Assembly: GCF_012849555.1 (NCBI RefSeq)
Contig: NZ_CP051685.1
Coordinates: 5,704,001-5,768,000 of the forward strand
Source of the DNA: Massilia forsythiae
GTDB taxonomy: Bacteria > Pseudomonadota > Gammaproteobacteria > Burkholderiales > Burkholderiaceae_D
Reading direction: 5' to 3'
DNA: 64,000 nucleotides
Under the pieces are notes generated by a model that was given only the letters and a program-made list of their open reading frames with translations, ran no database searches and was not told where the DNA came from. Numbering within the stretch: the stretch's first letter is position 1; each line of letters starts with the position of its first letter. The position numbers and the translations under genes were made by a program. Below, one piece after another: positions 36,086-46,139 of the stretch.

Positions 36086-37904
36086 CAATCTCGACGCCTA
36101 CGAAGCGCTGGTGCAGTTCCTGTACCGCGCGCCGATCGGCCTGGTACAGACCGGCCTGGACGGCACGGTCGACATGCTCAACCCCATGTCGTCCAGCCTG
36201 CTCATGCCGCTGGTGCACGACGGCAGCATGGACAACCTGTTCACCGTGCTGCAGGACGTGGTGCCGCAATTGCCGCACCTGGTATCAAGCTTCGGCCAGC
36301 CCTCCGGCGTCGTCTGCGAAGGCTTGCGCGTGGAACTGGGCGAGGCCGCCATGGCGAACGGACCGAAGGTGCTGTCGCTGAGCGTGCTGAAGCTGGACGG
36401 CGCGCGCCTGATGGCGACCGTGACCGACGCCACCGCTGAGGTCCAGCGCGAGCAGGAACGGCTGGCGCGGCGCCTCAAGAACGCGGCCCGCACCGACGCC
36501 CTGACGCGCATGCCCAACCGCGAGGCGGTGCTGGAACAACTGCAGCAGATGCTGGCGCGGCCGAGCGGCGCGCGCGGCTTCGCCCTGCTGTCGATGAACT
36601 GCGACCGCTTCCGCCAGCTCAACGACGCGCTCGGCCAGTCGGTCGGCGACCGCCTGCTGGTGCAGGTCGGCGAACGCCTGCGCGCCGCGCTGCGCCCGCC
36701 GACCGACCGCATCCAGCCCAACGCGGATACCGGCCAGCTGGCGGCGCGCATCGGTTCCGACGAATTCGCCGTGATCCTCGACGGCCTGCGCAGCCGCGAG
36801 GACGCCGAGCGCGTCGCGGCGCGCTTGCAGGATACGCTGGCCAAGCCGTACCAGCTGCTCGGCCAGGACGTCATCTGCACACTCAGCATCGGCCTGGTGT
36901 GGAGCCAGGATCTGGACCCGGCCGACATTGCCGGCGCCTTCGCCGACGAACTGCTGCGCGACGCCAGCATCGCCATGGCCGAAGCCAAGCGCGCCGGCGG
37001 CGCCCGCTGCGTGCTGTTCGAAAACGCCATGCGCGAGCGCGCCGCCCGCCGCGCCGACATCGAGGCCGACCTGCGCCTGGCGCTGGTCGAGGAACAGCTG
37101 TTCGTGGTCTACCAGCCGGTGGTCGGCCTGGGCCCCGACGGCGCCACCGACTTCGGCGCCGGGGTCGAGGCGCTGGTGCGCTGGCAGCATCCGGCGCGCG
37201 GCGTGGTGCCGCCCTTCGAATTCATCCAGGTGGCCGAGGAATGCGGCTTGATCGGCGCGCTCGGCGATTTCGTGCTGCGCCGCGCCTGCCGCGATTTCCA
37301 GTCCTGGCAGCGCACGCTGGGCGCGCGCGCGCCGCGCCTGCTGGCGGTGAACCTGTCGCGCGCGCAGCTGGCCGAAGCCGGCTGGCCGGCGACCGTGCGC
37401 CAGGTCCTGATCGACAACGCCATGCTGCCGGCGCAATTGCAGCTGGAAGTGACCGAAAGCCTGGCGGCCCAGGACCAGCACGTGCAGCAGCGCCTGCACG
37501 AACTCAAGGCGATCGGCATCACGCTGGCGCTGGACGATTTCGGCACCGGCTATTCGTCGCTGTCGAGCCTGCACCAGCTGCCGGTGGACACGGTCAAGAT
37601 CGACCGCTCGTTCGTGTGCCAGGCCGACACCAGCCACCACCACCGCGTGCTGATCGAGGCGACCGTCAAGGTGGCGCAGAGCCTGGGCATGAGCACCGTG
37701 GCCGAAGGCATCGAGACCGAGGCCCAGGCCGCCGCCGTGCGCGCCCTGTCCTGCGCCAAGGGACAAGGCTACCTGTTCAGCCGCCCGCTGACCTCGGGCG
37801 CCCTGCTCGACTGGCTGTGCATCAACATGCCGGCGCCAGCGATTGCCGAAACCGGCAGGGTGGACGGCTGCGCCGTCCACGCGTTCGACGCACACCCGAT
37901 GTAA
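36078..37904 (+). CDS. PAS-GGDEF-EAL protein, likely c-di-GMP phosphodiesterase
   Basis: This 608-residue protein overlaps the previous gene by 8 bases. Its N-terminal PAS (about 5-125) is paralogous to the first PAS of the cyclase just upstream (ALVQFLYRAPIGLVQTGLDG). The GGDEF domain reads GSDEF and lacks an RxxD site, so it is probably weak or regulatory. The EAL domain looks complete: EALVRW, VNLSR, EVTES, LDDFGTGYSSL, VKIDRSF, AEGIET and KGQGYLFSRP. It should cut c-di-GMP to pGpG. PYP, a cyclase and a phosphodiesterase with matching sensor domains form a two-way light switch in one operon. Confidence 0.93.
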   Translation: MSDNLDAYEALVQFLYRAPIGLVQTGLDGTVDMLNPMSSSLLMPLVHDGSMDNLFTVLQDVVPQLPHLVSSFGQPSGVVCEGLRVELGEAAMANGPKVLSLSVLKLDGARLMATVTDATAEVQREQERLARRLKNAARTDALTRMPNREAVLEQLQQMLARPSGARGFALLSMNCDRFRQLNDALGQSVGDRLLVQVGERLRAALRPPTDRIQPNADTGQLAARIGSDEFAVILDGLRSREDAERVAARLQDTLAKPYQLLGQDVICTLSIGLVWSQDLDPADIAGAFADELLRDASIAMAEAKRAGGARCVLFENAMRERAARRADIEADLRLALVEEQLFVVYQPVVGLGPDGATDFGAGVEALVRWQHPARGVVPPFEFIQVAEECGLIGALGDFVLRRACRDFQSWQRTLGARAPRLLAVNLSRAQLAEAGWPATVRQVLIDNAMLPAQLQLEVTESLAAQDQHVQQRLHELKAIGITLALDDFGTGYSSLSSLHQLPVDTVKIDRSFVCQADTSHHHRVLIEATVKVAQSLGMSTVAEGIETEAQAAAVRALSCAKGQGYLFSRPLTSGALLDWLCINMPAPAIAETGRVDGCAVHAFDAHPM

Positions 37905-37931
37905 TGCGGCCCGTTGGCGGTTTGTGATTGA

Positions 37932-39440
37932 TCAAGCAACGACAGTCTGGAGCGCGCGCGCCGGGATCTCGACCGTGGTTTCCAGGCGGTCGACCTGCAG
38001 GCGGTAGCGCTGCGCCTGGTCGGTCCTGTTCAGCACCACGATCGCCAGGCTGCCGTCGGCATTGCGGAAGGCGGTGGCGTCCAGCGTGCTGCGGCTGGTG
38101 GCGGCGCCGATGCGGCGCGCCTGCGGGCGGATGTAGCGGCTGAAGTGGCCGATGGCGCTGTAGATCGGGGTGAACACCAGCTGCCCGTCGGCGCTCGCGT
38201 GCAGCGGCGCGAAGCAGAAGTTGTTCTTGTGGTTGGGGCCGCCGCGCGCGTCGAGCAGCATGTTCCAGTCGATCCAGCCGCAGGCGCCGGCGTTCAGGTC
38301 GGCGATCATCTGGCCGGCGTAGCGTTCGCCATTGGCCCAGTCCTGCAGCCTGGCCGCATCGAACTGTTCGATGCAGCCCTCGGTCATCAACAGGTTCACG
38401 TCGGGATAGGCCTCGTGCACCGCGGCCAGGTTGCGGTGCATCGGCGCGCCGCCGGCCCAGGTCTCGTACCAGTGATAGCCGACGCCCCACACGTACGGGC
38501 GCGCCTTGGGGTCTGCCAGGATGTGGCCGGCGCGCTGCGGCAGCAGGTCGCGGTTGTGGTCCCACACCACGATCTTCCTGCCGCCCAGGCCGGCGTTCTT
38601 CAGCGCCGGGCCCAGGTGGTCGCCCAGGAAGCGGGTCTCTTCCTCGGCCGTGTAGATCATCGATTCCCAGGTCTGCTTGGCCATCGGCTCGTTCTGCACC
38701 GACAGGCCCCACAGCGGGATGCCGGCCCGTTCGTAGGCCTGCACGAACTTGACGATGTAGGCGGCCCAGGTGTCGCGGTATTCCGGCAGCAGGCTGCTGC
38801 CGCCGAGCATGCTGCGGTTCGACTTCATCCAGGCCGGCGCGCTCCACGGGCTGGCGAACACGCGCACCGGGCTGCCGTGCGCGGCGCCGGCGGCCAGCGC
38901 CTGGCGCAGCAGCGGGATGCGCAGCTTCATGTCGTGGCCGATGTCGAACGAGGCCAGCGACTTGTCGCCGTCGCGCACGTAGGTATAGGTCGCGCTGCCG
39001 AAGTCGGAACTGTGGATGGTGGTGCGCACCACGTTGTAGCCGATCCCCTCGCGCGGATCGAAATACGCGCCCAGGAAGGCGCGTTGCGCCTCCGGCTGCA
39101 GTGTCGCGTAGACCTCGGCCACGGCATCGGTGATGGCGCCGCCGAAGCCGAACACTTCCTGGTAGCGGTGGCGCGTATCGACGAACACGGCGATGTCGGT
39201 TTCCAGCGGCTGCGCGGCCGGCTGCGGCGCGCCCAAGGTTTGCGGCGCAAAGCGTGCGGCCCCGGGGGCGCTGGTGACGGCGCGCCAGGCACCCGCAACC
39301 GTTGCGGCCTTCGTGGACGCGGCTTGCCCGGCGGCTTGCCGGCCTTCTGCGCCTGCAGCCGCCAGCGCCGTGCGCGCCAGCGGAAGTCCCATCAGCGCGC
39401 CGCTGCCCAGCACGCGCATCGCCTGTCGTCTCGTCGTCAT
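37932..39440 (-). CDS. Exported GH30 glycoside hydrolase
   Basis: The protein has 502 residues with a twin-Arg-like signal (TTRRQAMRVLGSGALMGLPLA) followed by an Ala-rich stretch. The TIM barrel has the GH30 pattern FGFGGAITDA and ends with a beta-sandwich. The acid/base Glu is in SVQNEPMAKQ and the nucleophile Glu in LLMTEGCIEQ. GH30 enzymes act on glucosylceramide, beta-1,6-glucan or xylan; FSRYIRPQARRIG and the QNEP spacing suit the beta-glucosidase/beta-1,6-glucanase subfamilies. It probably degrades external polysaccharide. A promoter with a LacI-type palindrome lies upstream. It is divergent from the beta-helix lipoprotein gene. Confidence 0.9.
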   Translation of the reverse strand: MTTRRQAMRVLGSGALMGLPLARTALAAAGAEGRQAAGQAASTKAATVAGAWRAVTSAPGAARFAPQTLGAPQPAAQPLETDIAVFVDTRHRYQEVFGFGGAITDAVAEVYATLQPEAQRAFLGAYFDPREGIGYNVVRTTIHSSDFGSATYTYVRDGDKSLASFDIGHDMKLRIPLLRQALAAGAAHGSPVRVFASPWSAPAWMKSNRSMLGGSSLLPEYRDTWAAYIVKFVQAYERAGIPLWGLSVQNEPMAKQTWESMIYTAEEETRFLGDHLGPALKNAGLGGRKIVVWDHNRDLLPQRAGHILADPKARPYVWGVGYHWYETWAGGAPMHRNLAAVHEAYPDVNLLMTEGCIEQFDAARLQDWANGERYAGQMIADLNAGACGWIDWNMLLDARGGPNHKNNFCFAPLHASADGQLVFTPIYSAIGHFSRYIRPQARRIGAATSRSTLDATAFRNADGSLAIVVLNRTDQAQRYRLQVDRLETTVEIPARALQTVVA

Positions 39441-39485
39441 CCTGTCTCCTGTCGGTCTCCAGGCCGATCCGTCGCGGATCGGATT

Positions 39486-39541
39486 GGAAACGTTACCATT
39501 TATGTGTCTGCACTATAACATTCACATTTTCCAGATGTCAA
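39486..39541 (-). promoter_or_regulatory. Sigma70 promoter with LacI-type operator for the GH30 gene
   Basis: On the minus strand, TTGACA (39536-39541) is followed after 18 bases by TATAGT (39512-39517), a near-consensus promoter with its start near 39505. Just downstream lies GGTAACGTTTCC (39486-39497), symmetric at five of six pairs around a central CG, the form of LacI/GalR-family operators. The arrangement suggests repression relieved by a sugar. Confidence 0.6.
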
Positions 39542-39681
39542 AACAGCCGATCGTGGACACGCTGCACGCGCGCACGCCAGACCCGGCTTGCGCGACCTCA
39601 ACCGCGACATTGAGGCAGCCGGGTCTGCCTGGCGGCGCGTGCGGCAAACTTGCGCAGTTGCCTGTCAAGAATGCCACGATC

Positions 39682-40938
39682 ATGATTCAAATACGCAATT
39701 TTTATCGTCGCCGCCAGCGCGCGCCGGCCGCCACCCGTGCGCGGTCCCGGTTCGGCGCCCTCCCACCGTCCATGCTGGTCCTGTTGCCCCTGCTGGCCGC
39801 CTGCAGCGTCCAGGACAACCACCCGGTCACGGTTATCCCGCAGGTGGTCCCGGCCGAACTGTACGTGGCGCCGGATGGCCTGGACAGCAATCCCGGCACC
39901 CGCGCCGCGCCGCTGCGCACGCTGGCGCGCGCCGCCCAGGTAGTGCAGCCGGGCACCATCGTCAACGTGCTGCCGGGGGTCTACCACGGCGGCTTCCGCA
40001 CCGCCGTCAGTGGCCTGTCGAACGCGCGCATCGTGTTCCGCTCGAGCGAGCGCTGGGGCGCGCGCATCGTGCCGCCGCCGCTGTCGAGCAACGCCGCCGC
40101 CTGGGACAACCGCGCCAGCTACGTCGACATCGAAGGCTTCGAGATCGACGGCAGCGCCCAGGCGTCCGGCACCGGCATGGAGATCGGCATCGGCGCCGGG
40201 AATGCCGCCAGCACCGGCATGAAATGGACCACCGGCATCTACAGCGGCGGTTCCTACAACCGCATCACCGGCAACCACGTCCACCACGTCGCCAACAGCA
40301 TCGCCTGCACCAGCTCGGACGGCGGCGGCATCGGCGTCGACAGCTACTACAAAGGCATGCATTCGGAAGTGAGCGGCAACAGCGTGCACGACATCGGCCC
40401 GCCAGACTGCCGCTACGTGCACGGCATCTACATGAACGCGCCGGGCACCATCCGCAACAACGTGGTGTACCGCGTGGCCGAGGCCGGCATCCTGCTGTGG
40501 CACGACGCGCACCGCGTCAGCATCGTCAACAACACGGTGACGGCCTCGAACCGCGGCATCCTGGTCGGCGGCGGCGACTTCTATCACACCAAGGGCTTGA
40601 ACGACCATACCCAGGTGATCAACAATATCGTCTACGACAACCGCTTCGGCATCGCCGAACTGGGCGCGACCGGCCCGCACAACAGCTACCGCAACAATCT
40701 GGTGTTCCAGAACCCGGGCGGCGACTGGAGCCTGGCGCAGGGCATGTCGCACAGCGGCACGGTGGCGGCGGCGCCGAACTTCATCACCTACACGCGCAGC
40801 GGCACGCCGGACTTCCGCCTGGCACAGCGTTCGCCGGCGATCGGCAAGGGCCTGGACCTGGGCGCCGACCAGCCCGACTTCTACGGCAAGGCGCGCCCCA
40901 ACGCGGTGGAGGTGGATATCGGCGCGGCGCAGCACTAG
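39682..40938 (+). CDS. Right-handed parallel beta-helix lipoprotein
   Basis: The protein has 418 residues from ATG 39682, or 388 from ATG 39772. The lipobox LLAAC sits at the end of MLVLLPLLAAC, so the later start gives a normal lipoprotein signal and the earlier one a long basic leader. The mature part opens YVAPDGLDSNPGTRAAPLRTLARA, the DUF1565/pectate-lyase-like start. Short beta-helix rungs follow (NRITGNHVHHV, HSEVSGNSVHDI, IRNNVVYRVAEAGI, VSIVNNTVTA, VINNIVYDN). It is probably a surface polysaccharide lyase or carbohydrate-binding protein. The divergent GH30 gene supports a role in polysaccharide use. Confidence 0.85.
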   Translation: MIQIRNFYRRRQRAPAATRARSRFGALPPSMLVLLPLLAACSVQDNHPVTVIPQVVPAELYVAPDGLDSNPGTRAAPLRTLARAAQVVQPGTIVNVLPGVYHGGFRTAVSGLSNARIVFRSSERWGARIVPPPLSSNAAAWDNRASYVDIEGFEIDGSAQASGTGMEIGIGAGNAASTGMKWTTGIYSGGSYNRITGNHVHHVANSIACTSSDGGGIGVDSYYKGMHSEVSGNSVHDIGPPDCRYVHGIYMNAPGTIRNNVVYRVAEAGILLWHDAHRVSIVNNTVTASNRGILVGGGDFYHTKGLNDHTQVINNIVYDNRFGIAELGATGPHNSYRNNLVFQNPGGDWSLAQGMSHSGTVAAAPNFITYTRSGTPDFRLAQRSPAIGKGLDLGADQPDFYGKARPNAVEVDIGAAQH

Positions 40939-40973
40939 CTGGCCATGCGGGAGGTCGGCGCCGGCACCGGCGC

Positions 40974-41321
40974 TTACAGGATCTCGTGCACCAGCTCGGC
41001 CGGCCGGCACAAGCGCACGCCCTTCGGCGTGACGACCAGCGGCCGGTTGATCAGGATCGGGTTGGCCACCATCGCCTCCAGCAGCGCCGCGTCGCCGACG
41101 GCCGGGTCGTCCAGGCCGAGTTCGGCGAACAGGGTTTCCTTGCTGCGCACCAGGTCACGCAAAGGCAGGCCGCTGCGTGCACCCAGGCCGGCCAGTTCGG
41201 CGCGCGTGGGCGGCGTCGCCAGGTACTCGACCACGCGCGGCGCGACGCCGGCGGCGCGGATCAGCGCCAGCGTGTTGCGCGACGTGCCGCAGCGCGGATT
41301 GTGAAAGATCGTGACGTCCAT
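40974..41321 (-). CDS. arsC: ArsC-like glutaredoxin-dependent arsenate reductase
   Basis: This 115-residue thioredoxin-fold protein has the catalytic loop NPRCGTSRNTLALI (Cys11) and the later GVRLCRPAELV end with the RPLVVTP strand. These match the ArsC/Spx superfamily, ArsC branch (arsenate to arsenite with glutathione/glutaredoxin). There is no arsR, arsB or acr3 gene next to it, so it may be a housekeeping ArsC homologue. Confidence 0.9.
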   Translation of the reverse strand: MDVTIFHNPRCGTSRNTLALIRAAGVAPRVVEYLATPPTRAELAGLGARSGLPLRDLVRSKETLFAELGLDDPAVGDAALLEAMVANPILINRPLVVTPKGVRLCRPAELVHEIL

Positions 41322-41432
41322 CGTGGGCTCCCAGTCGAAAATGGCAGCGCATGATACCGGCAGCGCATGATACCGGCAGCGGCGTGCGGCTGCCAGCGTT
41401 TCGACGACGCGGCGCGGCCTGCCCGGCGCGCT

Positions 41433-42035
41433 TCAGGCGACGCCGCTCAGCAGGACCAGGCCGGCGGCGCCGATCGCGGCGCCCGCCAGGCGGCGCAGGC
41501 GCGGGCTCCAGTGCGGCAGCAGGCCCAGCGCCATCACCGCCGCGCTGGCCAGCAGGAAGCCGGCGCCGCCGGCCATCCCCGCCAGTTCCTTGCCGTGCGC
41601 CAGCCCGTGCAGGAAGCCGCACACGCTCACCAGCGCCACCGCCAGCGCAACCGGCACGCGCAGCGCGCTCGCGGCCAGCACGCCCAGCAGCAGCACGGTG
41701 GCGGCGATCGAGGTTTCCAGCGCCGGTAGCGCCGCGCCCAGGCCGGTCGACGCGCCCAGCGCCATCAGCACCAGGAAGCATGGCGGCAACACCATGGCGT
41801 GGCGCTGGCGCCCGCGCCACGAGCCGCTCCACAGGCCCACCGCCAGCAGCGCCAGCAGGTGGTCCAGCCCGGTGAGAGGATGCAGCAGGCCGGCCGCGAA
41901 GCCGCTCGCCGCCAGCTCCGCATGGCCCGGATGGGCGGCCGCCGTCAGCGGCACGGCCAGCGCCAGCAGCGCTGCCAGAAACGGTGCCACAAGCGGTGCC
42001 GCACGCAGTGCGTTGCCGCGGTTCGTATTCTTCAT
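41433..42035 (-). CDS. hupE: HupE/UreJ-family nickel permease
   Basis: This 200-residue protein has a cleavable signal-like N-terminus, then HPGHAELAASGFAAGLLHPLTGLDHLLALLAVG, the HupE/UreJ metal-binding signature (HPLxGxDHxL), and six membrane helices. The second signature GFLHGLAHGKEL holds more metal ligands. It should import nickel for urease. It is the last gene of the urease operon, 22 bases after ureG. Confidence 0.93.
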   Translation of the reverse strand: MKNTNRGNALRAAPLVAPFLAALLALAVPLTAAAHPGHAELAASGFAAGLLHPLTGLDHLLALLAVGLWSGSWRGRQRHAMVLPPCFLVLMALGASTGLGAALPALETSIAATVLLLGVLAASALRVPVALAVALVSVCGFLHGLAHGKELAGMAGGAGFLLASAAVMALGLLPHWSPRLRRLAGAAIGAAGLVLLSGVA

Positions 42036-42057
42036 AGTTGTGTTCTCCTGGTGATGG

Positions 42058-42735
42058 TCAAGCCGGCCGGCCCTGGTCGAGCAGGCCCTGTTCGCGGATG
42101 AAATCGACCACCGCCTGCACGCCTTCGCCGCTGCGCAGGTTGGTGAACACGAACGGGCGCGCGCCGCGCTGGCGGCGCGCGTCGCTGGCCATCACGTCCA
42201 GGTCGGCGCCCACGTGCGGCGCCAGGTCGGTCTTGTTGATGATCAGGAGGTCCGAGCGGGTGATGCCGGGGCCGCCCTTGCGCGGGATCTTTTCGCCGCC
42301 GGCGACGTCGATCACGTACAGCGTCAGGTCCGACAGTTCCGGGCTGAAGGTGGCGGCGAGGTTGTCGCCGCCGGATTCCACCAGCACCAGTTCCAGCGCC
42401 GGGAAATCGGCCTGCAGGCGCGCGATCGCTTCCAGGTTGATCGAGGCGTCCTCGCGGATCGCCGTGTGCGGGCAGCCGCCGGTCTCCACGCCCATCAGGC
42501 GCTCGGGCGGCAGTGCCTGCGAGCGCAGCAGGATCTCCATGTCTTCGCGTGTGTAGATGTCGTTGGTGATCACGGCCATGTCGTAGCGTTCGCGCATGTG
42601 GCGGCACAGCAGTTCGCACAGCGCGGTCTTGCCGGAGCCGACCGGGCCGCCGATGCCGACGCGCAGCGGATTGGACGGCGCGGGCGCCGGCATGGCTGCG
42701 GCGGGCGCCGCGCCGGTATGAAAATGGCTGGTCAT
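42058..42735 (-). CDS. ureG: Urease accessory GTPase UreG
   Basis: This 225-residue protein has the P-loop GGPVGSGKTAL, the metal motif in GVETGGCPHTAIREDAS (Cys-Pro-His), the switch ESGGDNLAATFSPEL and base-specificity NKTDLAP. It hydrolyses GTP to drive nickel insertion into UreC with UreDF and UreE. The N-terminus is short, Ala/Pro-rich and His-poor. ATG 42747 is an alternative start four codons upstream. Confidence 0.97.
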   Translation of the reverse strand: MTSHFHTGAAPAAAMPAPAPSNPLRVGIGGPVGSGKTALCELLCRHMRERYDMAVITNDIYTREDMEILLRSQALPPERLMGVETGGCPHTAIREDASINLEAIARLQADFPALELVLVESGGDNLAATFSPELSDLTLYVIDVAGGEKIPRKGGPGITRSDLLIINKTDLAPHVGADLDVMASDARRQRGARPFVFTNLRSGEGVQAVVDFIREQGLLDQGRPA

Positions 42736-42779
42736 CGTTGGTTCCATGGTGTCGTCAATCTCGGTTGCATGCGGGCGGA

Positions 42780-43481
42780 TCAGGAGCGGTACAGGCGGCC
42801 GTGCTGCACCTCGTGGCGCATCGACAGCATCGACAGGCCGGGCGACCAGTTTGACAGCGCCTCGTCCGGCAGCGTGCGCGCCAGCGCGGCGGCGCGTTCC
42901 AGGTCGGGACGCAGCGACAGCAGCAGGCGCTGGCCCGCCACCTGCCCCAGCGGCACCGACTTGACGCACACCAGCACCTGGTTCTCGAGCCAGGAAAACA
43001 GCATCGCCAGCAGCGCTTCCTCGTGCGGGATGTCGAGCGCGTCGACCGCGCAGGCGAATGCGGCCGGCAAGGAGGTATCGGCCAACTGCGCCGCCCCCTG
43101 CCCCGTCCCCTGCCCCGCCCCCAGCGGCGCCACGTCGGCCACGCCGAGTTCGGCCAGCAGGCGCGCCAGCGAATAGCCCATCTGCACCGTCTCGGCGCGC
43201 AGTTCCGCGGTATCGCGCGAGGCCAGGTAGCACTCGCTCCACAGTGCGATGGCGGCGGCATCGCGCGCCTCGAAGGCCTTCAGCAGGCGCCACAGCAGCG
43301 GCGCGTCCCAGTGCGCCATGACTTCATCCAGGCAGCGCGCCATCCAGTCGCGCGCGCTGGCGGCGTCGTGCACCAGCCCGCCCTCGATCGCCGCTTCCAG
43401 CCCCTGCGAATAGCTGTAGCCGCCGATCGGCAGGGCCGGACTGGCGAACTGCAGCAGGTGCAGCAGGGCGGCGGCATTCAT
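42780..43481 (-). CDS. ureF: Urease accessory protein UreF
   Basis: This 233-residue all-helical protein opens LLQFASPALPIGGYSYSQGLEAA, the UreF signature, and ends with the conserved basic tail MRHEVQHGRLYRS. UreF acts as the checkpoint between UreG and the UreABC-UreD complex. It starts in an ATGA overlap with ureE. Confidence 0.97.
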   Translation of the reverse strand: MNAAALLHLLQFASPALPIGGYSYSQGLEAAIEGGLVHDAASARDWMARCLDEVMAHWDAPLLWRLLKAFEARDAAAIALWSECYLASRDTAELRAETVQMGYSLARLLAELGVADVAPLGAGQGTGQGAAQLADTSLPAAFACAVDALDIPHEEALLAMLFSWLENQVLVCVKSVPLGQVAGQRLLLSLRPDLERAAALARTLPDEALSNWSPGLSMLSMRHEVQHGRLYRS

Positions 43482-44023
43482 GCGGCGTCGCCCGGCCGGT
43501 GGATCTTCTGGCGCAGCGGCACCGGCGCCAGCAGGCCGCGCGCGCCCTCCCCGTGTCCGTGCTCGTGGCCATGGCCGTGACCGTGCCCGGCGGCATAGGC
43601 GCCCGGCTCCGGCTCGAACTTGGCCATCTCCTCGCTCACCTGCGCGCCCAGCCCGGCCAGCATTTCCCTGAATACCGGATCGACGCGGATGCGCAACCAG
43701 TCCGGCCCCACCTGCACTTGCGTGTGGCGGTTGCCGAGGTGGAAGGCGCAGCGCGCCAGCAGCACCGGGTCCGGGCAGCGCACCAGGTAGGTCGGCTCGG
43801 CGGCGGCGACCACGCGCACCACCAGGCCTTCGGCGCCGGTGAGCAGGTCGCCGTCGCGCAGCACGGTGCCGCGCACCAGGAACAGCGCGGCCTCGCGGCC
43901 GGACGCCAGGCGCGCGCGCAGGCGGCAGCGCTCGCGCGCGTCGTAGGGCAGCACCAGTTCGTCGTCGACGCGCACGCCGGCGGCGTCTTGCGGGGAAAGC
44001 TTGGTATGCAGGGAAGGCAGCAT
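43478..44023 (-). CDS. ureE: Urease nickel metallochaperone UreE
   Basis: This 181-residue protein has the UreE core (LPYDARERCRLRARL, CAFHLGNRHTQVQV with the central His) and a His-rich tail of alternating Gly-His near 145-160. The tail should bind several nickel ions for delivery to UreG. ATG 44023 is 22 bases after the ureC stop; the stop overlaps the ureF start. Confidence 0.97.
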   Translation of the reverse strand: MLPSLHTKLSPQDAAGVRVDDELVLPYDARERCRLRARLASGREAALFLVRGTVLRDGDLLTGAEGLVVRVVAAAEPTYLVRCPDPVLLARCAFHLGNRHTQVQVGPDWLRIRVDPVFREMLAGLGAQVSEEMAKFEPEPGAYAAGHGHGHGHEHGHGEGARGLLAPVPLRQKIHRPGDAA

Positions 44024-44045
44024 GATGGTCCTCGGCCGCTCGGGC

Positions 44046-45746
<1,701 letters not shown>

Positions 45747-46139
45747 TCAGTGTTCTCCGGAAGATGGGACCGGCGCGGCCGCGCTGTCGGGTGCGGCCGC
45801 GGGTGCGGCTGGGGGCGCCGGGTCGGCATGCGCGGGCAGGCTGCCCATCACGCGCCCCTGGAAGCCGACCGCCACGCGCCCGCCGGCCAGCGCCACCAGT
45901 TCCACCGTGCGGCGCTGGCCCGGCTCGAAGCGCACCGCGGTGCCGGCGGCGATGTTCAGGCGCATGCCGAGCGCGCATGCGCGGTCGAATTGCAGCGCGT
46001 CGTTGACTTCGTAGAAATGGTAGTGCGAGCCGACCTGGATCGGGCGGTCGCCGGCATTCGCCACCGTCAGCGTCAGCACGGCGCGGCCGGCGTTGATGAC
46101 GACGTCACCGTCCTCGATGAAGTATTCTCCCGGGATCAT
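45747..46139 (-). CDS. ureB: Urease beta subunit
   Basis: This 130-residue protein has the beta-sandwich signature GSHYHFYEVNDALQFDR and FEPGQRRTVELV, plus an extra Ala/Pro-rich C-terminal tail of about 30 residues beyond the usual end. It overlaps the GNAT gene by 4 bases (ATGA) and touches ureC. Confidence 0.97.
   Translation of the reverse strand: MIPGEYFIEDGDVVINAGRAVLTLTVANAGDRPIQVGSHYHFYEVNDALQFDRACALGMRLNIAAGTAVRFEPGQRRTVELVALAGGRVAVGFQGRVMGSLPAHADPAPPAAPAAAPDSAAAPVPSSGEH

Noticed and set aside
40974..41321. Arsenic-resistance operon
   Set aside because: ArsC stands alone. No arsR, arsB, acr3 or arsH lies within the window.
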